The notes under the pieces were generated by a model. It saw only the letters and a program-made list of their open reading frames with translations. It was not told where the DNA came from and did no database searches. DNA of 50,973 nucleotides from JAWWPY01 sp964412845 (GTDB lineage Bacteria; Actinomycetota; Actinomycetes; Streptosporangiales; Streptosporangiaceae): the NCBI GenBank assembly GCA_964412845.1, contig CAYPQM010000023.1, forward strand, positions 1 through 50,973. Reading direction: 5' to 3'. Made by a program: the position numbers and the translations under genes. This document shows, piece by piece, positions 33,033-40,566 of this stretch. Every line of letters begins with the position of its first letter. The stretch's first letter is position 1.

Positions 33033-33063
33033 CTGCCCGGCAGCCGGGTCGGCGGCCGGGCAG
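33033..33063 (-). terminator. Possible terminator hairpin after the mutase/SDR operon
   Basis: A 9-bp perfect GC stem with a 13-nt loop. On the minus strand a TTTT lies only about 16 nt beyond the stem, so this is a weak candidate. Confidence 0.3.
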
Positions 33064-33270
33064 TGGCGGCAGGCTTGCGCCCACCCCGGACGTCTGGCCC
33101 CGGCACACCGCCGGACCGGCCAGAAAATGCCGCCCGGCCGCGCGTTCTGCCATTGGCGGGGCCGGTCCTCGTCCACCGTCACGCGCCGGTCGGCCGCTCT
33201 TTCGTAGACAGAACCCCAGCGCCGTCTTGCGGCTGATCCCACTCGCACCAGCAGTCTCAGCACATCCAGA

Positions 33271-34041
33271 TCAGGGCATCGGCGCAAGCGCGGTCTGGCC
33301 GCCATCAACGAAGATCGTCGTTCCGACCAGGAACTCTGGCGCCTCGGTCACCAGGTAGCAGACGACACCAGCGATCTCCTCCGGGCGCCCCGCGCGGCCC
33401 AGCGTGTTGACCCGCCGGAGCTGCTCGGTCGTGGTCTGGTCGACGAACTCGGCGGTCATCGGCGTGTATACCCAGCCGGGCGCGATCGCATTGGCGATGA
33501 CCCCGGTGCCGGCCAGGTCGACCGCGAGCGTCTTGGCGACACTGATGATCGCGGCCTTGGCCGCGCTGTAGTGCACCGACTCGGGCTCGGAGTGGAAGCC
33601 GTTGATGGACGAGAAGAGCACGATGCGCCCGCCCCCCGCGGCCTTCATGTGCCGGGCCGCCTCGACTGCGGCGAGCACCGATCCGGTCAGCGCGACGTCC
33701 ATGGTGGCGTCCCAGGACTCGCGGGTCAGGTCGAGGAAGGGGACCGGCTCATAGGCCGCCGCTGCTGTGACGAGGGCGTCGACCCGGCCGAAATGCGCCA
33801 CGTGCTGATCGAACAGCGCCGTCACCTGATCGGTCTGCGCCACGTCCGTCACCTGGGTGCGGACCTGTGCCGGTGAGCCGCCAGCCGCGTCGCGCAGCTG
33901 CTGAGCCGTCTTCTCCAGCACATCCGCGCGGCGGCCGGCGATGGTGACGCCATATCCGGCCGCGTGCAACGCCGCGGCCACCGCCGCCCCAATCCCTGAC
34001 CCTCCTCCGGTTACTACCGCGCTCTTGCTGTCGCTCACCAT
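33271..34041 (-). CDS. SDR family NAD(P)-dependent oxidoreductase
   Basis: A 256-residue classical short-chain dehydrogenase. TGGGSGIG (11-18) binds the nucleotide; the catalytic set is S144/S145, Y158 and K162 (YSAAK); GRR after the second strand favours NADPH. The C terminus PEFLVGTTIFVDGGQTA is standard. It likely reduces a keto group or oxidises a secondary alcohol. AGGAGG lies only 1 nt before ATG 34041, so GTG at codon 2 may be the start. It follows the mutase gene after 9 nt and ends the operon. Confidence 0.92.
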   Translation of the reverse strand: MVSDSKSAVVTGGGSGIGAAVAAALHAAGYGVTIAGRRADVLEKTAQQLRDAAGGSPAQVRTQVTDVAQTDQVTALFDQHVAHFGRVDALVTAAAAYEPVPFLDLTRESWDATMDVALTGSVLAAVEAARHMKAAGGGRIVLFSSINGFHSEPESVHYSAAKAAIISVAKTLAVDLAGTGVIANAIAPGWVYTPMTAEFVDQTTTEQLRRVNTLGRAGRPEEIAGVVCYLVTEAPEFLVGTTIFVDGGQTALAPMP

Positions 34042-34050
34042 GCCTCCTGG

Positions 34051-35826
34051 TCATCGAGTGGAAACGGGCCCGGTCACGAATCGTTCGCGCAGCCCCTGCA
34101 CCATGGCCTGCAGCGTGCGGCAGGCCGTGATGCCGAGCTGCTCAAGCTGCCCGCTGACGTCGGCCGCGCTCTGGCCTTCGAGATCCTCGTTCAGGCGGCC
34201 ACCGAGGTAGACGGCCGGCGCCACGTGACGGCGGTGCAGCTCGTCGAGCAACTGGCGGCCGAGGCTGAGCGCCATCCCGTTGTAGGTGCTGACGGCCACC
34301 ACATCAGCCGCGGTCTCGACCGCCACCTTGGCGATGTCCGGCGACGACATGCTCGTGCCGAGGTCCACGACCTTCGCGCCGAGGTCGGACAGCACCTTGG
34401 AGACGACGAACAGCCCGTACTCGTGGATATCGCCGGATGCCGTCACGACGCGCAGGCCAGACAAGTCAGGAGCGCCATCCGCGCGGATATCGCGGAGCAC
34501 GACGTCGACATTGGACATCAGGCGCCGTACCGTGTCGGTCGCGACCACCGGCGTGAAGCCTCGCGGATAGCTGGAGTCGGGCTCGCCGACGCCGAACAGC
34601 TCTTCCATCCGTGACCCGCCGATCCGGCGGGTAGCCAGGATGAGCTGGAGCGGGTCGGCGGTGTCGACGCCCAGGGCCTGCAGCCCGGCCATGAGCTTGG
34701 CGAAGAACCGCCTGCCTCCGGCCAGGATGGTGTCCCGGAGTTCCAGGACGGGCCGCCAGTCCATCAGCGCCATGGTGGACCGGGCCCGGTTCACCGCTTC
34801 GGACGCGATGACCAGCGACTGCACCAGCTCGTCCTCGGTCGGGATCCGCAGTGCCTCAGACACCGGGGTCGCGTGCAGCGCGCCGCCGGAAGGAAACCTG
34901 AGTTCACGCAGCGCGGTGTAATAGACGTCGTTGAACACGATCGCGGCGTTGCGGTCGAAGTCGCCGTCCGGGGAGAACGAGTTGGTATCGCCGTGGGTGA
35001 ACGACGGCGGGACCCGGTGGGTGTTGATCTCCTGCAGGGCGAGGCCGAACGCCTGCTTGAGCAGCGGGTCCTGGAACGTGGAGCCGTAACTCTGGCTGTG
35101 CGCGGCGCCGACCAGGTCCTCGACGATGTAGCGGTGGAACATGCACCAGCCCAGCGAGGTGGCGAGGTCGTGGAAGCCAGCGCAGTAGCCGTCTTCGATG
35201 TAGGACTCCAGCACGGTCCCGGAGGCCTTGCGCTGCGCGATCATCCCCATGGCCTCGACGGTCCTGGCCATCTGCGTGACATCGTCATCCCAGAGCGGGT
35301 ATCCGTAGTTGTGCTGCGCCATGTTGCCGATATAGCCGAAACCCGCGCTCAGCGCGGCCTCGGTGTTGACGACAGCCGCCGGGCTGCCGAGGTTGTGGTC
35401 ATTCCAGATCGGCGCGATGTCCACGTCCTGGCCGGCCCCGGCCCAGTCCTGCGGGGTGTACATCATCAGGCCCGTCTCGCCCAGTGCCTGCTCGCGCAGG
35501 TCAGGAGGCAGGCCCATCCGCCGGTCCGGGATCAGCGAGACCCGGTCCAGGGCGTAGCCCAGGGTGCGTCCCCTGGCCTGCACGCTGCGCAGCACGTCGC
35601 GCGTCTGCGCCCAGGTCTTGTAGCCCAGGTTGATGTAGGTGGTCAGCGCGCCCGAGTCGCGGCAGCGCTCCTTGTACGCGCGGTCGGACGCGACGCCGCG
35701 CTCCCGCGCGTAGCGCAGCTGGACCTCAGGTATCCGCTCGGCACGCGCACGTCCAGCCCGGACCAGGTCCATCCCGTTCGGCAGGTCGTCCGGAAGCAGC
35801 GTGCCAGGCTCGAAGGGATCAGTCAT
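34051..35826 (-). CDS. Cobalamin-dependent mutase, glutamate/methylaspartate mutase type with fused B12-binding domain
   Basis: A 591-residue protein. The C terminus is a B12-binding domain of the base-off/His-on type: D466-x-H468-x-x-G470 (GDIHEYG), S513-x-x-x-L-type segment VSTYNGMAL, and GG at 542-543. The N-terminal 440 residues look like a mutase barrel (INLGYKTWAQTRDVLRSV, GYIGNMAQHNYGYPLWDDD, INTHRVPPSFTHGDTNSFSP). In glutamate mutase the barrel and B12 domain are separate subunits; here they are one chain. The adjacent MutL-type gene supports the glutamate-mutase class. ATG 35826 has AGGAGG 4 nt upstream and overlaps the mutL stop by 8 nt; the frame to 36042 is not credible. The rearranged substrate is unknown. 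Confidence 0.82.
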   Translation of the reverse strand: MTDPFEPGTLLPDDLPNGMDLVRAGRARAERIPEVQLRYARERGVASDRAYKERCRDSGALTTYINLGYKTWAQTRDVLRSVQARGRTLGYALDRVSLIPDRRMGLPPDLREQALGETGLMMYTPQDWAGAGQDVDIAPIWNDHNLGSPAAVVNTEAALSAGFGYIGNMAQHNYGYPLWDDDVTQMARTVEAMGMIAQRKASGTVLESYIEDGYCAGFHDLATSLGWCMFHRYIVEDLVGAAHSQSYGSTFQDPLLKQAFGLALQEINTHRVPPSFTHGDTNSFSPDGDFDRNAAIVFNDVYYTALRELRFPSGGALHATPVSEALRIPTEDELVQSLVIASEAVNRARSTMALMDWRPVLELRDTILAGGRRFFAKLMAGLQALGVDTADPLQLILATRRIGGSRMEELFGVGEPDSSYPRGFTPVVATDTVRRLMSNVDVVLRDIRADGAPDLSGLRVVTASGDIHEYGLFVVSKVLSDLGAKVVDLGTSMSSPDIAKVAVETAADVVAVSTYNGMALSLGRQLLDELHRRHVAPAVYLGGRLNEDLEGQSAADVSGQLEQLGITACRTLQAMVQGLRERFVTGPVSTR

Positions 35827-37423
35827 CGGTCCTCCTGGAGAACGTGCCGTAGGTGGTCGCCACCAGGCGCAGCGCGAGCTCCGGTGACCGGACGCTGAGC
35901 AGGCCCGCGGCCGCCAGGATGTAGCGCGAGTCGGCGATGACCCGGACCTGTGCCGGCACCAGCTCACGCCGCCGGTCGAACTGGGCGAAGGCACCGTCCA
36001 GGAAGCCGCGCAGGTCATGGCCGGCGTTGGCCCGGAACACACCGCCGGTCAGCACGACCGTCCGGATCCCCCGGATGTCCCGGCCGGTGCGGCGGAAATC
36101 CGCTCCGGCCGGGGTCAGCACGACTGTGTCCCGCCCGGCGTGCCGGGAGATCGCGACCACGACCGCGAGCCTGGCCAGAGCCAGGTCGTCGCGGGCCTCC
36201 TGCGGCGTCTCCGGGGAGAACCCGGGGTCGGCCGCCCGGTGCGCAGCGGCGCCACCCAGCCGGTCCGCCTCCGCGCCGGTGACCAGCCGGCGCTCACGCG
36301 CGGCAGCGACCAGGCCCTCAGCGCTCCAGCGCAGTCCCAGGTCAGCTTCGACGGTCCGGGCCACCGGTGCCGCGGGGACCAGCGAGCCGGACCGGCTGGC
36401 GGCCGCGTTGCGGGCGGACAGGCAGGAGTACACGTCGGTGGTCGCGCCACCGACATCGACGACCAGGATNNNNNNNNNNNNNNNNNNNNNNNNNNNNNNN
36501 NNNNNNNNNNNNNNNNNNNNNNNNNNNNNNNNNNNNNNNNNNNNNNNNNNNNNNNNNNNNNNNNNNNNNGCGCCAGCCCGGCTCTCAGCGCCAGCCCGGC
36601 CGCGCAGGCTGGCCTGGCCGCGCGCCACCAGCTTGACCGCCTCAAGAACCGCGTCCGGGGTGGGCAGCGCCACGATCTCGCGGAACCGGTCGGCCGCGCT
36701 GAGCCGCTTGCCCTTGATGACGTGCTCGATGAAAGCCTCGCGGATGACGGACTGGACGCCGTCCACCTCGACCCGCCCGATCTCGGGCAGCACGTTCGGG
36801 GCCGCGCGCCAGATAACCCCGCCGCCGTCCAGCGCCGCGGCGACCTGCGCGCGGGCTGATGTGTTCCCGGCGAACACCACGGGGCGGCCGACGCCGCCGG
36901 CGGCGGCGAGCGACCGCGCGGCCTCGACCACGAACCTCTCGTCACCGCCGTCAGTGCCGCCCACCAGCAGGACGAGATCCGCGGCCGACTGCCGCACCTC
37001 AGCCGCCAGCGACGTGCTGCCCGCCCGGGTGATGATCGCGACGATCCGGCCGCCGGAGTTTAGCGCGACCTGCCTGGCGGCCTCGGCCGTCAGGTCACGT
37101 TCGAGTCCGGCGATGGCCACCCGCAGGCCGCCGCCCGCGCTGGAGCAGCCGAGCACCGGGCCGGCTCCCGCGGCCGCCACCCCCGCCGCCTGCAACTGCC
37201 CGAGGGCGGCGGAGAAGCCATCCATCAGATCGGACTCGACCGTGGTCCGGTGCTGCGCCGAGCCGACCAGCACGCCCGACCGGGAGTCGACCGCGATCAG
37301 CTTCGTGAACGTGCTGCCGAAGTCGACCAGCAGCGCTGGCGCGGTCAGCCCGGCCCCGCCCGGCTGGCTGCCGCCGGGCATGCCAAGGACACGCCCTTCG
37401 CTTCCCAGCCCGAGGCCCGACAC
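35819..37423 (-). CDS. Glutamate mutase L (MutL/GlmL) family ASKHA protein, interrupted by assembly gap
   Basis: A MutL-type actin-fold ATPase that accompanies glutamate-mutase-class B12 enzymes, probably as a reactivating chaperone. ALLVDFGSTFTKLIAVD is phosphate motif 1, ILVVDVGGATTDVYS phosphate motif 2, and TVVLTGGVFRAN the adenosine motif. LLVGGTDGGDE and VFAGNTSARAQVAAAL lie between. One hundred N (36470-36569) fall just before motif 2, so the missing length and frame there are not known. GTG 37423 has no clear RBS; ATG 37381 (MPGGSQPGG) is an alternative. It lies 12 nt after the SDR gene and overlaps the mutase start. Confidence 0.88.
   Translation of the reverse strand: MSGLGLGSEGRVLGMPGGSQPGGAGLTAPALLVDFGSTFTKLIAVDSRSGVLVGSAQHRTTVESDLMDGFSAALGQLQAAGVAAAGAGPVLGCSSAGGGLRVAIAGLERDLTAEAARQVALNSGGRIVAIITRAGSTSLAAEVRQSAADLVLLVGGTDGGDERFVVEAARSLAAAGGVGRPVVFAGNTSARAQVAAALDGGGVIWRAAPNVLPEIGRVEVDGVQSVIREAFIEHVIKGKRLSAADRFREIVALPTPDAVLEAVKLVARGQASLRGRAGAESRAGXXXXXXXXXXXXXXXXXXXXXXXXXXXXXXXXXXILVVDVGGATTDVYSCLSARNAAASRSGSLVPAAPVARTVEADLGLRWSAEGLVAAARERRLVTGAEADRLGGAAAHRAADPGFSPETPQEARDDLALARLAVVVAISRHAGRDTVVLTPAGADFRRTGRDIRGIRTVVLTGGVFRANAGHDLRGFLDGAFAQFDRRRELVPAQVRVIADSRYILAAAGLLSVRSPELALRLVATTYGTFSRRTDD
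36470..36569. other. Assembly gap (100 N)
   Basis: Exactly 100 unknown bases inside the mutL-type gene. The round number suggests a nominal scaffold gap, so true distance and the continuity of gene order across it are assumptions, although both flanks are the same gene. Confidence 0.98.
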
Positions 37424-37435
37424 GGTGACCAGCGC

Positions 37436-38185
37436 CTACTGCGCCAGGAACCCGCCGTCAATGACCAGCTCGGTGCCGGTCACGTAGCTCGCCTCGTCGG
37501 ACACGAGGTACAGCACCCCCCAGGAGATCTCCGCCGACTGCGCGCCGCGGCCCATCGGGGTGGCGGCGATCACCGCGGCGTTCGACTCCTCCCCCTCCTC
37601 TTCCGCCAGCGGGGTCATCACCAGCCCCGGGCACACGCTGTTCACCCGGATGTTGTCAGCCACGTAGGTCAGCGCCGCGCTCTTGGTCATCAGCTGGACC
37701 GCCCCCTTGGATGCCTGGTACGCGATGTAGGTTTCGGCCCCCACGACGCCCCAGATCGAGCAGGTGTTCACGATCGAGCCGCCGCCGGCCGCGCGCATGG
37801 CCGGGATCGCGTATTTCATGCCCAGCCACACCCCGGTCTGGTTCACCGCGATGGTGTCGGCCCACGACTGCTCGGTCTCGTCCACCACCCCGGCCATGCT
37901 GCCCACGATGCCAGCGTTGTTGACCAGCACGTCGAGCTGGCCGCAGGTCTGCTGGGCGTAGTCCACCGCCGCCGCCCACTGCGCGGCGCTGGCCACATCC
38001 AGGTGCACGTAGTGCACGTCCAGCCCTTCGTCGCGCAGCTGGGCCGCCGTCGACTCACCCAGCTCGTCTCGCACGTCGCCCAGGACGACCCTGGCCCCTT
38101 CCTGCGCGAAGATCCGTCCGTGCGAGGCCCCCTGACCGCGGGCACCGCCGGAGATCAGGGCTACCTTGCCCGCCAGTCGGTTCAC
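37436..38185 (-). CDS. SDR family oxidoreductase (secondary alcohol/hydroxysteroid dehydrogenase-like)
   Basis: A 249-residue classical SDR. The nucleotide motif is a variant, SGGARGQGASHG (12-23), and D37 in LGDVRD favours NAD. NNAG is at 89-92; catalytic residues are S143, Y156 and K160 (YQASK). The C terminus ASYVTGTELVIDGG is standard. The GTG start overlaps the CoA-transferase stop as GTGA and has AAGGAGG 4 nt upstream. In this context it could convert a secondary alcohol to the ketone used by the carboxylase (inference). Confidence 0.93.
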   Translation of the reverse strand: MNRLAGKVALISGGARGQGASHGRIFAQEGARVVLGDVRDELGESTAAQLRDEGLDVHYVHLDVASAAQWAAAVDYAQQTCGQLDVLVNNAGIVGSMAGVVDETEQSWADTIAVNQTGVWLGMKYAIPAMRAAGGGSIVNTCSIWGVVGAETYIAYQASKGAVQLMTKSAALTYVADNIRVNSVCPGLVMTPLAEEEGEESNAAVIAATPMGRGAQSAEISWGVLYLVSDEASYVTGTELVIDGGFLAQ

Positions 38186-39389
38186 TGTTCCTCCTTCGCG
38201 CTCGGCGGATCGCTGATGGCGCCGGCGTCATGCAGCCGGGTGATGTCCTCGCTGCGGTAACCGTGCTCGCGCAGGATCTGCTCGGTGTGCTCGCCCTGCC
38301 GCGGCGCCGGGCCGCCGGTCCGGACCGGGGTGTGGTCGAGGTGCAGTGCGCTGCCCATCGTCTTCAGCCGTCCCGCGGTGGGGTGGTCCACCTCGACCAC
38401 GGTGCCTCGTCCCAGCACATGAGAGTCCTCCATCAGGTCTTCCACTTTGCGCACCGGGCTGCAGGGCACCCCGTGTCCTGCAGGATCCGCAGCCATTCAG
38501 CGGCAGGCCGGGTCCGGAACACCTGGTCCAGTTGCCCGATCACCTCGGCGCGGGCCGCGACCCGCCCGGCGTTGCTGGCCAGGTCCTCGCGGCCGGCCAG
38601 CGCGGCCAGGCCGGTTGCCGCGCACAGCGCGGTCCAGTTGCTGGTGCTGACGACGGCGATGACGAACCACACGCCATCGGAGCCGGCGAACGCCTGGTAC
38701 GGGCAGGTGTCGTCGATCGCCGGGAGCATCGTGCGGCCGGCCGGGCTGATGATCCGGTAGCCCTGGGCCGCGATGAGCGCCTCCAGCAGTGTCACCTCCA
38801 CCCGCTGCCCCCGGCCGTCCCGCGAGCGCGCGATCAGCGCGGCGAGCACCGACTGGACCGCGAGCGCGGCGGCGTAGGTGTCGGCCACCGTCACCACCAG
38901 CATCTGGGGGTCGCCGCCGTTCCCCTGGCGGTCCATCACCCCCGTCATGGCCTGCAGGATGATGTCGAGGGCCGGCCGGCCGGAGTACTCGCCGGCCCGG
39001 CCGAATCCGCTGATGGAGCAGTAGACCAGGCCGGGATTGGCCGGCGCCAGGTCGTCGTAGCCGATGCCCAGCTTCTCCGCGACGCCCGGCCGGAAGTTCT
39101 CCACCACGACGTCCGCATCGGCGGTGAGCCGGCGAGCCACCGCCAGCCCGCCGTCCTTCTTCAGGTCCAGGACGATCGAACGCTTGTTGCGGTTCAGCGC
39201 CATGTAGTTCATGCCCTCGCCGCCGAGGAACGGCGGCCCGAACCCGCGGGCGTCATCACCGGCGGGCGACTCGACCTTCAGTACCTCGGCGCCGAGATCA
39301 GCGAGGGTCATCGTCGCGTACGGCCCGGCGAACAGCCGGGAGAAGTCGACGACCTTGATCCCCTGCAGCGGGGGCGGCGCGGCCGTCAC
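38182..39389 (-). pseudogene. Class III CoA-transferase (CaiB/BaiF) with a frameshift
   Basis: Residues 1-310 are a clear CaiB/BaiF protein: IKVVDFSRLFAGPYATMTLADLGAEVLKVE (in parts) opens it; VVVENFRPGVAEKLGIGYDDL and GLVYCSISGFGRAGEYSGRP are family blocks. The frame ends early after RILQDTGCPAARC; the expected continuation GVPCSPVRKVEDLMED and PTAGRLKTMGSALHL is in another frame. One base is missing near 38473-38478 (minus strand GGACAC, expected about GGACCAC). With it restored the protein would be 402 residues, a normal length. GTG 39389 overlaps the preceding stop as GTGA. Real mutation or sequencing error cannot be told apart here. It would move CoA onto a carboxylic acid. Confidence 0.88.
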
Positions 39390-40120
39390 CGGGCCGCTGC
39401 CTGCGCGACGAACGCGCCGTAGAGCGCGCGGGAGCCGGCGTTGTCCAGCATCTGCTCCGGGTGCCACAGAACGCCGAGGACCTCGGCGCCCGAGGCGTCC
39501 TCGATGGCCTCGACCGTGCCGTCGGCGGCCTGCCCGACGATGCGCAGTCCCGCCCCCACCTCGTCGATGGCCTGATGATGAATGCAGTACACGGTGGTGC
39601 TGGCCGCGCCCAGCACGCCGGACAGGTGAGAGGACTCATCCAGCGTGACGTCGGTCTCCTCGATCCGCAGGTCCGGTGACCCGACGGCGCGCGCGCTGGT
39701 ATGCGGCTGGTGCTGGGACAGCGACCCGCCGTAGGCGACGTTCAGGATCTGGAAGCCCCGGCATACCCCGAGTACCGGCAGCGCCCTTTCCCGGGCCGCG
39801 GATATCAAGGCCAGCTCGAACCGGTCCCGGACCAGATCAGGGTCATGGGTCAGCGCCGGGTCGTATCCGCGGCGGTAGCTCTGCGGATGGATGTCGGTGC
39901 CGCCGGCCAGCAGCAGCCCGTCCATGCCGTCCAGGGATACCGCCGCGAGCTCGCTTTCCTGGCCTGGCACGCACGGCAGGATCAGCGGGATGCCGCCGGC
40001 CGCCGCGACTGCCCGCGGGTACCCCTCGCCGAGGTAATAGGACGGCAGCACGCCCGCGTCCACCGGCACCCCGGCCCGGCCGCAGGAGATGGCGATCCGA
40101 GGCCGCCGCTGACCGCTCAT
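39386..40120 (-). CDS. Class I glutamine amidotransferase-like hydrolase (PuuD / peptidase C26 type)
   Basis: A 244-residue gamma-glutamyl hydrolase of the PuuD type. The nucleophile is C120 in VLGVCRGFQ, and H220 and E222 lie in LWHPEQ, completing the triad. LLLAGGTDIHPQ (69-80) is the family oxyanion region. E. coli PuuD releases GABA from gamma-glutamyl-GABA; here the enzyme may cleave a gamma-glutamyl amide made by the GS-like ligase in the same island (inference). The ATG overlaps the stop of the carboxylase gamma gene by 4 nt. Confidence 0.9.
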   Translation of the reverse strand: MSGQRRPRIAISCGRAGVPVDAGVLPSYYLGEGYPRAVAAAGGIPLILPCVPGQESELAAVSLDGMDGLLLAGGTDIHPQSYRRGYDPALTHDPDLVRDRFELALISAARERALPVLGVCRGFQILNVAYGGSLSQHQPHTSARAVGSPDLRIEETDVTLDESSHLSGVLGAASTTVYCIHHQAIDEVGAGLRIVGQAADGTVEAIEDASGAEVLGVLWHPEQMLDNAGSRALYGAFVAQAAAR

Positions 40121-40566
40121 TCGTCGAGGTCGGGCAGGAAGTTGAAGACGAACGGGTAACCGACGGGAACCGGCTCGACGTCCAGTTGCACGCCGCAGCC
40201 CGGACAGTAGAACTCGCGCAGCAGCTGCCAGGCCGGGTCGGCGCCCTTGTACTTCAGGTAGACCACGCCGTCCTGGGGATGGCGCTCGTAGACGGCGGCC
40301 TCTTCTTTCCAGTTCTGCCGGTAATCGCCGAACTCCTGACCGCACCGGCACTTGACCACCCGGGCCCCGTCGCTGCGCTCGACCACATACAGGCTCTCCT
40401 GCAGCGGGACGAGGATCCGGTCGTCCCAGGCCACCCTGGCCTGCTCCAGCTCCAGCACGATGGCGAAGCGATCGGTGTCCTTGTCGCGCTGCAGCCGGGC
40501 GACCTCGTCCAGCGGTAGCGTCCCCTCCAGCAGATCCCTGATCATCTGCGACGGGTAACTGGTCAT
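40117..40566 (-). CDS. Acetone carboxylase-type gamma subunit
   Basis: A 149-residue protein of the acetone carboxylase gamma family. CRCGQEF and CPGCG provide two zinc-binding cysteine pairs (about residues 74-77 and 121-124), with EFGDYRQNWKEEA, VVYLKYKG and WQLLREFYCPGC in between as in this family. ATG 40566 (MTSYPSQMIRD) overlaps the alpha-subunit stop by 4 nt. The gene follows beta and alpha in the same order as Xanthobacter acxABC. This small subunit separates carboxylases from plain hydantoinases or oxoprolinases. Confidence 0.88.
   Translation of the reverse strand: MTSYPSQMIRDLLEGTLPLDEVARLQRDKDTDRFAIVLELEQARVAWDDRILVPLQESLYVVERSDGARVVKCRCGQEFGDYRQNWKEEAAVYERHPQDGVVYLKYKGADPAWQLLREFYCPGCGVQLDVEPVPVGYPFVFNFLPDLDE

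Larger units (their letters stand above)
32803..33270. other. Gene-free region upstream of the ABC operon
   Basis: This 468-bp stretch separates the mutase/SDR operon from the ABC operon, both on the minus strand. It holds a partial dyad at 32859-32903: arms TGCTTG/CAAGCA, inner arms CATACG (32874-32879) and CGTATG (32890-32895), and the core CGGTGAATACCG (32878-32889). A hairpin CTGCCCGGC/GCCGGGCAG lies at 33033-33063. No protein with coding character is seen on either strand. Confidence 0.6.

Noticed and set aside
33030..33130. Possible cobalamin riboswitch near the B12-mutase and ABC operons (GCCACTG on the minus strand)
   Set aside because: The other conserved boxes are missing or in the wrong order, and the element would precede the ABC genes rather than the mutase gene.
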